From Planctomycetia bacterium (lineage in GTDB: Bacteria; Planctomycetota; Planctomycetia; Pirellulales; JACPPG01), in NCBI GenBank assembly GCA_016191115.1, contig JACPPG010000030.1, forward strand, positions 1 through 64,000: a stretch of 64,000 bases of DNA, written 5' to 3'. A program made the translations under genes and the position numbers. The notes under the pieces are model-generated. The model worked only from the letters and a program-made list of their open reading frames with translations, had not been told where the DNA came from and did no database searches. Positions 20,001-27,983 of the stretch are shown here, one piece after another (within the stretch, counting starts at the first letter, position 1; every line of letters starts with the position of its first letter).

Positions 20001-21681
20001 AGGCGCCTACGGCGTGGCTGAGGTGCAGCCGGCCGGCTATTTCGATGGACTGGACACGGCCGGCAGCGCCGGCGGCACGGCGCAGAATCCCGGTGACAAG
20101 ATCACCGGGGCGGTGCTTGTGGCTGGCATGAACGCCATCAATTACAACTTTGGCGAGATCCCCCCGGCCAGCATCTCGGGGAGGGTGTTCGTCGACCGCA
20201 ACGGAGAGTGCGTCTTCCAGCCGGGCGAGACGCTCTTGTCCGGCGTCACGATCCAGCTTTTGGACCCGGGCGGCAACGTGATCGCCACGACGACGACCAA
20301 CGCCGCCGGCCAGTACTCGTTTACGGGTCTGCCGCCCGGCACGTACGGCGTGCACGAAATCCAGCCCAGCGACTTACTCGAAGGCGGTAATAACGTCGGC
20401 AGCGCCGGCGGCGTGGTTTTCGACGTCGACACCCTTATCGCCATTCCACTGGGGGCGGGCGTGGCAGCGGTGGACTACAACTTCTGCGAGACGGTGCCGC
20501 AGAACACGGTCATCCTGCCTACTTCGCCGATCGTCATTCCCGAATTGCGGCCGCTGGCCCTGCCGCCGCAGCCGCGGGTGATTATCCCTTTCATTCCCGA
20601 AGACGTCCCCATCCCGCGGCTGACATTGTACTACGGCGGCGGCTACGCGATGGGTTACACCTGGCACTTGAGCATCATCGATGCCGGCCGGCCGCGCGGC
20701 GATCAATCATCGTCCGACCAGCGGTTGGCGCTCATCAGCATGCAGCCGACCGAGCCCTTCGAGCGCGGAGAGGAAGAGGTGCACAACTCGCAATGGCTGG
20801 TGGGCGCCGACGACACGGAAGACGGCGGCCGGCAGGTGTTCCGCTTCGGCATGCGTAACGGCATCCCCGTCACCGGCGACTTCAACGGCGACGGCATCAC
20901 CGACATCGGCTTCTACTACAAGGGCGAGTGGTTCATCGATCTCGACGGCAACGGCGCGTGGGATTCCGGCGACCTGTGGGCCAAGCTCGGCTACGACGGC
21001 GACAAGCCCGTCACCGGCGATTGGGATGGCGACGGCAAGACCGATATCGGCATCTTCGGCCGCGCCTGGCCGGGCGATCCGAAGGCCGTGAAGCTCGAGC
21101 CCGGCCTGCCCGCCCCGCACAACACGCTCATCACGGGCAAGAAGAAGAACGTCCCGCCCCCCACCGAGCAAGCCACCTTCGGCTGGCGGTTGCTGAAGCA
21201 CACCGCGCAGGGCGAGTACCGCTCGGACCTGATCGACCACGTGTTCCACTACGGCACGCCGGGCGACATCCCCATCACCGGCGACTGGCACGGCACGGGC
21301 GTCCACACGATCGGACTCTTCCACAAGGGGCGGTGGCTGTTGGATGCCAACGGCGACGGCCGCCCCAACGAGCTCGATTACGACTTCCAATATGGTGACG
21401 ATGGCGACCTGCCGGTCATCGGCGACTTCAACGGCGACGGCATCGACGAGCTGGGGGTATATCGCAACGGCGCGTGGTACATCGACACCAACAACGATCG
21501 CGTGCTCGACGCCCGCGACAAGCTGTTCGAGCTGGGCGGCCCAGGCGACGTGCCGGTTGTCGGCGACTGGAACGGCGACGGCACGGACGAGCCGGGAGTG
21601 TATCGGGAAGGCGCCGCGGCCGGCCCCGCCCCCGCGCCGGCTGCCACGACCGCGGCGGTGCCAACGCCGGCGGCTCAGTGA
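17068..21681 (+). CDS. Giant SdrD-type surface protein with FG-GAP-like C-terminus
   Basis: Predicted exported surface protein of 1537 residues. A basic N-terminus holds VEEVEPRKLLAADVQVG, resembling the EPRxLLA signature of large planctomycete extracellular proteins. A unique region to about residue 240 is followed by eight SdrD B/Cna-B-like domains of about 110 residues (to about 1140). The domains mostly alternate between two types: VYVDDNNNGVFDPAE-like (starting TLAGN) and HADLNGDCVFQPGEP-like (starting SLSGM). The Asp/Asn-rich loops suggest calcium binding. After a Pro-rich linker come FG-GAP/dockerin-like repeats with DFNGDGITDIGFYY, DWDGDGKTDIGIFG and DFNGDGIDELGVYRNG. The GTG at 17068 has an AAGGAGG six bases upstream. 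Function is likely structural or adhesive. Confidence 0.85.
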   Translation: MGLFSTMLRFSRRRGVAPVPAPARASATPYRRCRVEEVEPRKLLAADVQVGAVYFDPGSGFDETPNTIQITWKGGAAGTELAKLTIDADKVGDGLTIGDTFFDIADGGKGAYASHPFQLVSHDGFEVTNVSVVDGGQLLEFTFSGFTSDKKLIFTIDVDEQGFLKANSVAEGAEFEGSKLTATFQAPHYYDFTGTDIFFDDFDEKFAGSGLNLPNNDYQPPALEPSPVLTAGAIIKGPQVPLPSSLSGFVYDDLNLDNSQEGGEPGIGGVQLSLLEWNGSSYVATGLTTTTDANGAYRFENLLPAQYRVVETQPTGYFSIGAKAGTINGTTVGAVTSPDIISDVVLLGGEDSVHNDFAEARPGRITGIVHADLNGDCVYQPGEPLLAGVTIKLLNAQLQVVATTQTNASGQYEFTNLRPGAYTVMEDQPQGYLDGGDEVGSAGGILAPPDGITDIVLLSGTNGVDYNFCEIPPARLAGKVYLDTNNNGVFDAAERGIGGVTLALLDGGGNPLGVTTVTDASGAYRFENLAPGAYGVAEIQPAGYLDGLDAAGSAGGTALNPGDKITGAVLVAAMSAVNYNFGELLPNSISGRVHVDTNADCQFDADEKPLAGVVLKLLDGQNQVIATTQTDATGQYKFDNLPPGTYTVVEVQPSGYLDGDDHVGSVGGVLVPPDSIAQIALVSDVHGTEYNFCELPPATLAGNVYVDDNNDGLFDATEHGIGGVTVILLGADGTPLGPTTVTDAAGAYRFENLPPGTYGVAEVQPAGYFDGLDTAGSAGGTAQNPGDKITGAVLVAGINAVDYNFGELRPASLSGMIHADLNGDCVFQPGEPQLAGVTVQLFGAQGQLVAATTTNAQGEYSFGNLAPGTYTVREVQPAGYFDGGEEAGSAGGLVGNDTIAAISLGSGVAAVGYNFCEIPPATLAGNVYVDDNNNGVFDPAELGIGGVELILLGADGTPLGPTTVTNAAGAYRFENLPPGAYGVAEVQPAGYFDGLDTAGSAGGTAQNPGDKITGAVLVAGMNAINYNFGEIPPASISGRVFVDRNGECVFQPGETLLSGVTIQLLDPGGNVIATTTTNAAGQYSFTGLPPGTYGVHEIQPSDLLEGGNNVGSAGGVVFDVDTLIAIPLGAGVAAVDYNFCETVPQNTVILPTSPIVIPELRPLALPPQPRVIIPFIPEDVPIPRLTLYYGGGYAMGYTWHLSIIDAGRPRGDQSSSDQRLALISMQPTEPFERGEEEVHNSQWLVGADDTEDGGRQVFRFGMRNGIPVTGDFNGDGITDIGFYYKGEWFIDLDGNGAWDSGDLWAKLGYDGDKPVTGDWDGDGKTDIGIFGRAWPGDPKAVKLEPGLPAPHNTLITGKKKNVPPPTEQATFGWRLLKHTAQGEYRSDLIDHVFHYGTPGDIPITGDWHGTGVHTIGLFHKGRWLLDANGDGRPNELDYDFQYGDDGDLPVIGDFNGDGIDELGVYRNGAWYIDTNNDRVLDARDKLFELGGPGDVPVVGDWNGDGTDEPGVYREGAAAGPAPAPAATTAAVPTPAAQ

Positions 21682-21738
21682 TTTTTTGAATAATTTGCTA
21701 CCCGTGACGAGGATGACCTTGTTGTGCTCCTGCGGCTA

Positions 21739-22221
21739 TCAGACATGGACATAAAACGCCCCCAGGATCGCGCCAAAGGCGACATGGGCCAGGACGACTG
21801 AGATCGGCGTCCGAACCCCATAATGCATCGCCAGAAAACCCGGCGGCTCCAACTGGCGGACGACCGTCGGACCATATTGCTCGTTGGCCATGCGAGGGTG
21901 CAGCGCGGGCAAGAGAGGCATGCCCACGGTGAGCACAAAGGTGGCGTGGACGAGGCCCATCCCCGCACCCAGCCACCAACTGGCCGTCCCCCAGGCATGG
22001 AACGCCGCGATATACAGGAGCGCAAAAATCCAGCCGTTGACGAAGTGGATGACGAGCCCGACCAGCTTGGCCCGGTCCCGGTCCGGCGTGAAGATCGTCC
22101 CGAGCAGGTACGGGATGTTCATTCGCGTCATTCCCAACCCCTGGCTCCCCGCCAGGATGGCGGTCAAGACGACCGTGCCAACAAAGCCCCACAAGAGGTG
22201 CGAAAAAAGGTCCAAATTCAT
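21739..22221 (-). CDS. Four-helix membrane protein of unknown function
   Basis: Predicted integral membrane protein of 160 residues (MNLDLFSHLLWGFVGTVV at the N-terminus). It has about four hydrophobic segments: FVGTVVLTAILAG, GLVIHFVNGWIFALLYIAAF, WWLGAGMGLVHATFVLTVGM and SVVLAHVAFGAILGAFYV. Histidines in or next to the helices (VIHFVNG, LVHATF, VLAHVAFG) are striking and could bind a metal or ligand, which is inference only. The ATG at 22221 overlaps the GH15 stop as ATGA, so the two genes form an operon. I do not recognise the family with certainty. Confidence 0.8.
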   Translation of the reverse strand: MNLDLFSHLLWGFVGTVVLTAILAGSQGLGMTRMNIPYLLGTIFTPDRDRAKLVGLVIHFVNGWIFALLYIAAFHAWGTASWWLGAGMGLVHATFVLTVGMPLLPALHPRMANEQYGPTVVRQLEPPGFLAMHYGVRTPISVVLAHVAFGAILGAFYVHV

Positions 22222-24107
22222 CGGCGTGCCTCCGGGAGCAGCCGTTCGCGCGCCACGGCCGGCGAACTCGTCCGCTCGGCCTCGTTGTCCTCCCGATGGC
22301 CCTTTTTCTCGCGCTCGACCAACGACAGCGCGGCGTTGAGGAGGCCCACGTGGGTGAACGCCTGGGGGAAGTTGCCCAGCGCGTCGCCGGTTTGCGGATC
22401 GACCTCCTCCGCGAACAGGCCGAGGTCGTTGGCGTAGGCGAGGGTCTGCGCGAAGGCGCGATGGGCTTCCTCCGGGGTCCCGCCTCCTCGGGCGAGGAAG
22501 TCGGCGATCCAGAAGCTGCACATGGCGAAGGCGCCCTCCCTGCCCTCGAAGCTTTGCTCGTAACGATAAAGCAGCCCCGGACCTCCACCCAGCTTCTCTT
22601 GAATTCGCTGGTAGGTCCGCCGCATCCGCCACGACGACGCCTCCTCGAACCCGTGGAAGGCCAGGAGCAGAACGGTGGCGTCGAACGTATCGCCGCCGAG
22701 CACCTGCGTGTAACTCTCCAGGTTCGGGTTCCAGCTCCGCTCTTCGATGTCCCGGCGAATCTGTGCGCGGTGCCTGGCACATTTCTCAGCGGGCAGGTTG
22801 CTGATCCGGCCCTGCGCGTGCATTTCCAACAACCGGTCCAGGGCTACCCAGCACAGCAAGCGCGAGTGCGTGAAATGCTGGCGCTCGCCGCGCGGCTCCC
22901 AGATGCCGTTGTCCGGCTCGTGCCAGTGGTCGCACACGAAGTCGCCGAAGTGCCGCAGCATGGCCTGCGTTTCCCGGTCTAGGCGCCCTTCCCGCCACAC
23001 GAAATGGGTCACCGCCTCGATGACCTCCCCGTACACGTCGAGTTGGAGCTGGTTGCGGATCGCGTTTCCGATCCGCACCGGCCGCGACCCCCTGTACCCT
23101 TCGAGATGAGGGAGCTCCGTTTCCTCGGGGTTGCTTTCACCGAATACATCATAGATGACCCGAAGTTCCGGGCGGGTCAGGCGGGTGGCGTGCAGCATCC
23201 AACTGACGAAGGCCTCGGCCTCCTCCTCATACCCCAGCCCGAAAAGGGCCCGCGCCGTGAACGCGGCGTCGCGCAGCCAGCAGAAGCGGTAGTCCCAGTT
23301 GAGGTCCCCGCCGACGCGCTCGGGCAGGGACGTGGTGGGCGCGGCGACGATGGCACCGGACGGCGCGTAGGACATGAGTTTCAGCGCGAGCGCGCTGCGT
23401 ACCACCTGGTCCCGGTACGGCCCGCTGTACCGGGCACGGCTTGCCCAACGCCGCCACCAGGCGACGGTGAGCGCGAGCTTCTCGGAGATAAGCTCGCCCA
23501 GCGGCGGGAGAACGGCCGGTCCTTCCGCGCTGTAGGTGAGCGAGAAGGCCATTGACTCACCCGCTCTGACTTTGAGCCGTGCCGACGCGCCGCCCTCGGC
23601 GACGGGATTGAACTTCACGTCGCTGCGAAGCGTGACGAGACTTGCCCCCATCTCGATGCGCAGGCCCATCGCCCCTGCGTCGCGGATGGCGATCCTGGCA
23701 CGGCCATAGTCTGGGCGCGGGTCGAAGCGGACCTGGACTTCGACCTCGCCCTGCTCACATTCCACCTTCCTGACGAGTTCATGCTCAGGCCACGGCATCC
23801 GCCGCTTCTGCTCCTCGGCAGCGGCCGGCATGAAGTCGGTGAGGACGATTGCCCCCGTGGCCGCGTGGAACCGAGTCTGGAGGACGTTCGTCTGGTCAAG
23901 GTAGCGGCGCTCCACTCGTGCCGGCTCCGTGGGAGATATGCTCCAATCACCGCCGGCACGCCGGTCGAGGAGGCCGCCGAAAAAAGACGGGCTGTCAAAC
24001 CGGGGCCAACACAGCCAGTCGATGGAGCCGTCGCGCGACACCAGCGCGGCGGAGCGCCCGTCGCCGATGGCAGCATAATCCTGGATTTTTGGCGTCGGTC
24101 TCATCAT
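22218..24107 (-). CDS. Glycoside hydrolase family 15 protein (glucoamylase/trehalase type)
   Basis: Predicted cytoplasmic GH15 enzyme of 629 residues, hydrolysing alpha-linked glucosides such as trehalose or maltodextrins by inversion. The N-terminus is characteristic (IQDYAAIGDGRSAALVSRDGSIDWLCWPRFDSPS). The central (alpha/alpha)6 domain shows APTTSLPERVGGDLNWDYRFCWLRDA and GYRGSRPVRIGNAIRNQLQLDVYGE, the latter near a catalytic Glu. The C-terminal part carries FLARGGGTPEEAHRAF and GNFPQAFTHVGLLNAAL. There is no signal peptide. I placed the start at the ATG at 24107; the ATG at 24104 is an alternative with better spacing to GGTG, and a TTG at 24119 is also possible. It is upstream in a two-gene operon with the membrane protein. 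Confidence 0.9.
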   Translation of the reverse strand: MMRPTPKIQDYAAIGDGRSAALVSRDGSIDWLCWPRFDSPSFFGGLLDRRAGGDWSISPTEPARVERRYLDQTNVLQTRFHAATGAIVLTDFMPAAAEEQKRRMPWPEHELVRKVECEQGEVEVQVRFDPRPDYGRARIAIRDAGAMGLRIEMGASLVTLRSDVKFNPVAEGGASARLKVRAGESMAFSLTYSAEGPAVLPPLGELISEKLALTVAWWRRWASRARYSGPYRDQVVRSALALKLMSYAPSGAIVAAPTTSLPERVGGDLNWDYRFCWLRDAAFTARALFGLGYEEEAEAFVSWMLHATRLTRPELRVIYDVFGESNPEETELPHLEGYRGSRPVRIGNAIRNQLQLDVYGEVIEAVTHFVWREGRLDRETQAMLRHFGDFVCDHWHEPDNGIWEPRGERQHFTHSRLLCWVALDRLLEMHAQGRISNLPAEKCARHRAQIRRDIEERSWNPNLESYTQVLGGDTFDATVLLLAFHGFEEASSWRMRRTYQRIQEKLGGGPGLLYRYEQSFEGREGAFAMCSFWIADFLARGGGTPEEAHRAFAQTLAYANDLGLFAEEVDPQTGDALGNFPQAFTHVGLLNAALSLVEREKKGHREDNEAERTSSPAVARERLLPEARR

Positions 24108-24598
24108 CTCACCGGCCAAGGCCGACGATGCCGAACTTCATGGCAAAACTCCGCGGCGCAATCCTCCCAGGGATGGCGAGGCGACCTTCCGTGACTGTGG
24201 TCGTTCTCCTTGGGCGCCGCCGAGGAACCCTCCTTCGCGACTTGGCAGTTTAGAGGACAGTTTGGGGGTCTGCCACTCAGCCCGGCTGTCCGATCAATGC
24301 GGTGGGGTTGGCAGCCCGTAAGTCCCTATCGACGCCAGTACCAGCAGCGGCCACAGCGCAAACGTCAGACTCCAGCCTGAATTCCTCGACTATGGAACTT
24401 GTCCCTTTTCCCTTTTCTTGCAATTCATGTGCCGCGGCATGCCCTTTGCGGTACTCGAAGGTGACTGCGCTGCTACCCGAAGCATCGCACCGCTTGGGTT
24501 TCGCCTGGATGAAGGGCGCCTGGGGTTTCCTTCATGCACGCGAATACATTTCCCGAGCGCATCAGAGATTCAGAGTTTTTTTCAAAAGGAGATGTTCC
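24108..24598. other. Divergent intergenic region upstream of the MNIO operon
   Basis: About 490 bases between GH15 (leftward) and the first TIGR03067-type gene (rightward). A reading frame extends back from the latter to 24302 but has no protein-like signal before the RBS at 24586-24592. It likely contains the promoters for both directions. I see no recognisable operator, riboswitch or repeat. Confidence 0.5.
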
Positions 24599-25063
24599 AT
24601 GCGCTGGTTTGCCCTGACGAGTTTCGCGGTCGGCTTGGTCATGGCCGCCGCCGGCACCGCTGCCGCCGATCATTTGACCAAGTGTCCTGGGACCTGGGAG
24701 ATGGTCTCTGGCGAACGGGACGGCAAGGCCCTGCCCAAGGAGGACGTCGAACACGTCACCATGACCTGCAAGGCGGAAGGGAAGGACCTCAAGATCGTCG
24801 TGAAGAAGCACGACAAGGTCGTGACCGAGGCGACGGCCAAGCTCGCCAAGGAGGGCAAGGACCACGACCAGTACGACATCACCTACGCCAAAGGCACCAG
24901 CCCCAAGGGCGAGGACCTTAAGGGCAAGACCGTTCACGGCATCATTTCCGTGGCCGGCGACACCATGAAGGTCTGCTGGCACGGCGGGGAAGGCTACCCG
25001 AAGGAGTTCACCGGGGCCAAGGATTCCCACTGCGCCCTGCGGACCTACAAGCGCGTCAAGTGA
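24599..25063 (+). CDS. Secreted TIGR03067-type protein (single domain)
   Basis: Predicted exported protein of 154 residues. The signal peptide is MRWFALTSFAVGLVMAAAG with cleavage near TAAA-DH. The mature part is one domain of the planctomycete TIGR03067 type, a lipocalin-like beta fold: CPGTWEMVSGERDGKALP at its start and TMKVCWHGGEGYPKEF near its end. Unlike many relatives it has four cysteines in the mature part (CPG, MTCK, VCWH, HCAL). An AAAGGAG Shine-Dalgarno lies just upstream, and the ATG at 24599 fits it. It is the first of five co-directional genes ending with the MNIO enzyme and its partner, so it may be part of that operon as a substrate, carrier or accessory, or merely adjacent. 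Confidence 0.82.
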   Translation: MRWFALTSFAVGLVMAAAGTAAADHLTKCPGTWEMVSGERDGKALPKEDVEHVTMTCKAEGKDLKIVVKKHDKVVTEATAKLAKEGKDHDQYDITYAKGTSPKGEDLKGKTVHGIISVAGDTMKVCWHGGEGYPKEFTGAKDSHCALRTYKRVK

Positions 25064-25191
25064 CTGAACCGCCGCGATGACGGAAGCAGCCACGCAAGCC
25101 GAATTTGTTCCGACCGCAAGTCCGCCGAGCCCGGGACGGTCCCGTTGCCGTGGCGGCTTGCGAACTCTCATCAAGCAGAAGGAGTGTTCTC

Positions 25192-25332
25192 ATGACCGTC
25201 GTCACCAAACCCGCGGCCCCGAAGAAGGCCATTCGCGAGTTGAAGAACCTGCGCACCTCGACCCGCGGCCAGAGCCTGAAGCTGGCGTTCTGCCACGGCT
25301 GCCACGCGGTCCACCCGGACCGCAGCAAGTAG
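25192..25332 (+). CDS. 46-residue peptide with C-terminal CHGCH motif, candidate MNIO substrate
   Basis: Small open frame with a strong Shine-Dalgarno (AGAAGGAG) 7 bases before the ATG at 25192. The peptide has a basic, helical-looking N-terminal part (KKAIRELKNLRTSTRGQ) and a C-terminal cluster, FCHGCHAVHPD, with Cys at 34 and 37 and His at 35, 38 and 41. This leader-like plus Cys-core layout resembles ribosomally made precursors of MNIO (DUF692) enzymes, which modify cysteines. CHGCH also fits a CxxCH heme motif, but no signal peptide is present, so cytochrome c is unlikely. It lies about 1 kb upstream of the MNIO gene on the same strand. Assignment as precursor is inference from context; I do not recognise a family. 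Confidence 0.6.
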   Translation: MTVVTKPAAPKKAIRELKNLRTSTRGQSLKLAFCHGCHAVHPDRSK

Positions 25333-25411
25333 CTCAGGAGCGGGTCGGAAGTCATTGGCGCATTACCGCGACCGTGACTTCTGACCTTTCCTTTTTCCGA
25401 AGAGGTGCTTT

Positions 25412-26245
25412 ATGAGCGTGTGTGCTCTGGTGGTCTGTCAGGCCGGCTTGGTTCTCGCCGCCAACCGAGCTGCCGCCGACGACCTCCACAAGCTGTCGGG
25501 GACCTGGAAGCTCGTCGCCCTCGAACGGGATGGTAAGCCCTTGCCCCAGGGGGAAGTTGCCGATGAACTCGTCATCACTCGTCTCAAGGGCGACAACAGT
25601 GGGTGGCAAGTCATAGTGAACCAGGACGGTAAGGTCCGGGCCGAGGCGACGATTCAGCCCACCAAGGGCGAGAAGCACGGCGATAGCACGTACACCAAAT
25701 TCGATGTCACGTACAGCAAGGGCCGCCACACGGGCAAGACCCTTCACGCCTTCATCCACCTGGACGGCGACACGCTCAAGGCGTTCTGGACCAAACCCGA
25801 TGAGGGGGGCGAGGGTGCCGAGAAGACCTTCCACACCTTCAAGCGTGCTGCCGATGGCGGCGGCGACGCCGCGAAACTGTCGGGAACCTGGAAACACATC
25901 TCCGCCGAACGAGATGGCAAGCCCCTGGCCAAGGAGGAATTCGACAAGTACCCCAGTCACGTCGTGATCACGCGCCGCGAGGGCGCCAAAGGGGAGTTCA
26001 AGGTCGTGATGAAGATCGGCGAGGAGGTCGTGGCCGAAGCGACGATCAAGCGCTCCGAGGGCGAGAAGGGTGCGGAAGAAAACCAGTACGACGCAGCGTA
26101 CTCGAAAGGCCGCCACAAGGGCATGACCCTGCGCGCCACCATCCAGGTGGACGGCGATACCCTGAACTCCTGCTGGACCAGAGCCGACGAGAGGGGCGAA
26201 GACGCCAGCCAGACCTGCCATACGTTTGAACGCGTCAAGGAATGA
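25412..26245 (+). CDS. Secreted TIGR03067-type protein with two domains
   Basis: Predicted exported protein of 277 residues. A short hydrophobic leader (MSVCALVVCQAGLVLAANRAAA) precedes two tandem TIGR03067-type domains separated by a Gly/Asp linker (RAADGGGDAAK). Domain one runs from KLSGTWKLVALERDGKPLP to KTFHTFKR; domain two from KLSGTWKHISAERDGKPLA to QTCHTFERVKE. Domain two carries two cysteines (NSCWTR and TCHTF), matching cysteine positions in the single-domain protein at 24599. The ATG at 25412 follows GAAGAGGTG. It lies 89 bases upstream of the MNIO gene. The family's molecular function is not known to me. Confidence 0.82.
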   Translation: MSVCALVVCQAGLVLAANRAAADDLHKLSGTWKLVALERDGKPLPQGEVADELVITRLKGDNSGWQVIVNQDGKVRAEATIQPTKGEKHGDSTYTKFDVTYSKGRHTGKTLHAFIHLDGDTLKAFWTKPDEGGEGAEKTFHTFKRAADGGGDAAKLSGTWKHISAERDGKPLAKEEFDKYPSHVVITRREGAKGEFKVVMKIGEEVVAEATIKRSEGEKGAEENQYDAAYSKGRHKGMTLRATIQVDGDTLNSCWTRADERGEDASQTCHTFERVKE

Positions 26246-26334
26246 AATGTCGTGACGCCCGAGGGGCCGGACAACCCCAGAGCGCGGGTGGGAGCGTGTC
26301 GTTACCGCAGCGGCAATCCAGAAGGGATCTTCGC

Positions 26335-27225
26335 ATGGCTGTTTCCGTCAAGTCTGTCATCGAGAAACCGGGGCTCCTGCCGCCGCCGAAGAGTCGCAGG
26401 GTGCCGGCAATCGGCTACGCCCTGTGGGAGGAGAACTGCCACGTCCTCGACGATCCGGCCCTGAACGCCGTCGAGATCACTTTTGAACGCGCCGACGATC
26501 CGTTACGGCGGGGCCGCTACCTCGGCGAGCGGGACTTCGACTACGTCAGCGTTCACGCCCTGAAGTTGTCGCCAGCCAGCCCCGAGCCGCCGGCGCGCGT
26601 CTACCTAGACGCCTTGCGGGCACTGGCAGAGGAGAATGGGGCGGTTGCCGTGAGCGACCACCTGGGGTTCACCCGCGACGGCGATGGCGGAGTAGAGATC
26701 GGCCACTTCGCGCCGCCCCCGTTCACCACCGCCGCCCTGGACGCTACCTGCCGGAATCTCGACCTCATTCAGGGCTACTTCCGCGGCTTGCCTTTTTATC
26801 TGGAGAACATCGCCTCCCTGTTCCGGTTTCGCGGGGAGATGAGCGAGGCCGAGTTCCTGACCCGTGTGCTGGAGCGAACCGGCTGCGGCTGGCTTCTGGA
26901 TGTGACCAACCTGTACGCCAACGCCCGCAACCACGGTTACGACGCCTCCGGCTTCCTGCGCCAGGTGGTGCCGACTGCGACGAGGCTGCAAATGCACCTG
27001 TCGGGCGGGTACTTCGACGCCGAGGCCGGCCTGTACATGGACAGCCATTCGCGTCCCGTGCCCGCTGAAGTCTGGAACCTGTACCACGAAGCACTGTTGC
27101 TGAGCCGGGGTAAGGTTGACGCCGTCTTCATCGAGCGCGACCAGGACTTTCCCGACGAGGCTGGCTGGCGCGTCGAGGTCCGCCAAGCTCGCGGCATTGC
27201 CGACGCGGTGGAGGCCGAACCATGA
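26335..27225 (+). CDS. DUF692-family multinuclear non-heme iron oxidase (MNIO)
   Basis: Predicted cytoplasmic TIM-barrel iron enzyme of 296 residues, of the family that includes MbnB, TglH and ChrH, which oxidatively modify cysteines in ribosomal peptides. The metal-site signature residues are visible: H74 (SVHALKLS), H109 (SDHLGF), H124 (EIGHFAPP), E157-N158 (YLENIASLFRF), D189, N192 and H200 (LLDVTNLYANARNHG), H221 (QMHLSGGY), D236 and H238 (MDSHSRPVP) and E267 (FIERDQD). I chose the ATG at 26335 because GAAGGGA lies just upstream; the frame is open to 26242 without merit. Its stop overlaps the partner gene start (ATGA), as is usual for MNIO-partner pairs. Substrate is unknown; the nearest candidate is the peptide at 25192. 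Confidence 0.9.
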   Translation: MAVSVKSVIEKPGLLPPPKSRRVPAIGYALWEENCHVLDDPALNAVEITFERADDPLRRGRYLGERDFDYVSVHALKLSPASPEPPARVYLDALRALAEENGAVAVSDHLGFTRDGDGGVEIGHFAPPPFTTAALDATCRNLDLIQGYFRGLPFYLENIASLFRFRGEMSEAEFLTRVLERTGCGWLLDVTNLYANARNHGYDASGFLRQVVPTATRLQMHLSGGYFDAEAGLYMDSHSRPVPAEVWNLYHEALLLSRGKVDAVFIERDQDFPDEAGWRVEVRQARGIADAVEAEP

Positions 27226-27983
27226 TCGACCAAGGCCAGCGTGACCGAGCTTATCGCGACGAACTGCGCCGCTGGGTGCCTGCTTTGGTCGGGGTCCAGG
27301 CCATGAACGGCGTGTGTGAGGCCCTCGACCCGGGTTCCTCGCCCGCCGGCCTGAAGTTATTCGCCGAGGGCAACCTCGGCAAACGCCGCGAGAAACTCCA
27401 CGCCCAGCTCGAATTCGTAGCGGAGGCATTCGACGATTTTGAAGACCTCGCGTCGGCTTACATCCGAAGTGTTCCCCCGGCCGCCTACGACACGACCGCC
27501 AGCGACGGCGAGCGGTTCCTGTCGTGGCTGGAGCGGGCCGGCGCGCTGACCCCCCGGCAGCGCGATTACGTCGCTTGTCAGCGGGCCCGCCTGGGCGTCG
27601 AGGCCGCGGCCCGTGCCGACCGCCGCGGCCATCTCGGCTTCCAGGAACTCTGGAACTCGGCCCTCCAACGGGCAGCGACGTTGGACATGGCCCCCGGCTT
27701 GCGGGTCTACCTGAACCCGAGCCGCGCCTGGTCACAGTTCATAACCGCGGCACTGCTGGACGACGATGCGACCTTGCCAGCTGACGTGCTGTTCTTCGCC
27801 GCGGGCGAGGCGATCCGCACGGCGGTCTTGGAACCAAACGGCAGGGCGCTGATCGAAGAACTGGCCTCGTGTGGTCCCTGCACGTTCGACGAATGGGCAG
27901 CCCTGAGTCGGCATGCTGACCGGCGGGAACTCGTTGAATTCTGCCGCGACTTGGCCGAGATGGGCCTGGTGGCCTTCGATTAG
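27222..27983 (+). CDS. MNIO partner protein (TglI/MbnC-like in position)
   Basis: Predicted cytoplasmic protein of 253 residues overlapping the MNIO stop by ATGA. The first 190 residues are helical (DELRRWVPALVGVQ, RREKLHAQLEFVAEAFDDFED) with YLNPSRAWSQF in the middle. The last 60 residues look like a winged helix (RALIEELASCGPCTFDEWAA and ELVEFCRDLAEMGLVAFD), comparable to the peptide-binding end of known partners. Partner proteins of MNIO enzymes recruit the precursor peptide; this role is inferred from operon position and layout, not from confident sequence similarity. Two cysteines in SCGPC may be structural. It is the last gene of the run. Confidence 0.72.
   Translation: MIDQGQRDRAYRDELRRWVPALVGVQAMNGVCEALDPGSSPAGLKLFAEGNLGKRREKLHAQLEFVAEAFDDFEDLASAYIRSVPPAAYDTTASDGERFLSWLERAGALTPRQRDYVACQRARLGVEAAARADRRGHLGFQELWNSALQRAATLDMAPGLRVYLNPSRAWSQFITAALLDDDATLPADVLFFAAGEAIRTAVLEPNGRALIEELASCGPCTFDEWAALSRHADRRELVEFCRDLAEMGLVAFD

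Noticed and set aside
18742-20355. 537-codon minus-strand frame opposite the surface protein
   Set aside because: Periodic only because the plus-strand gene is repetitive; no protein-like features.
18500-20470. Regularly spaced DNA repeats that could suggest a CRISPR or tandem-repeat array
   Set aside because: The repeats are about 330-660 bases long, in frame, and encode SdrD B domains.
22222-22782. Long upstream extension of the small membrane protein's frame
   Set aside because: Out-of-frame reading of the GH15 gene with Arg/Gly-rich composition; the ATG at 22221 is coupled to the GH15 stop.
25192-25332. Reading the CHGCH peptide as a cytochrome c
   Set aside because: CxxCH fits formally, but there is no signal peptide, it is only 46 residues and no Met or His ligand region follows; the MNIO context explains it better.
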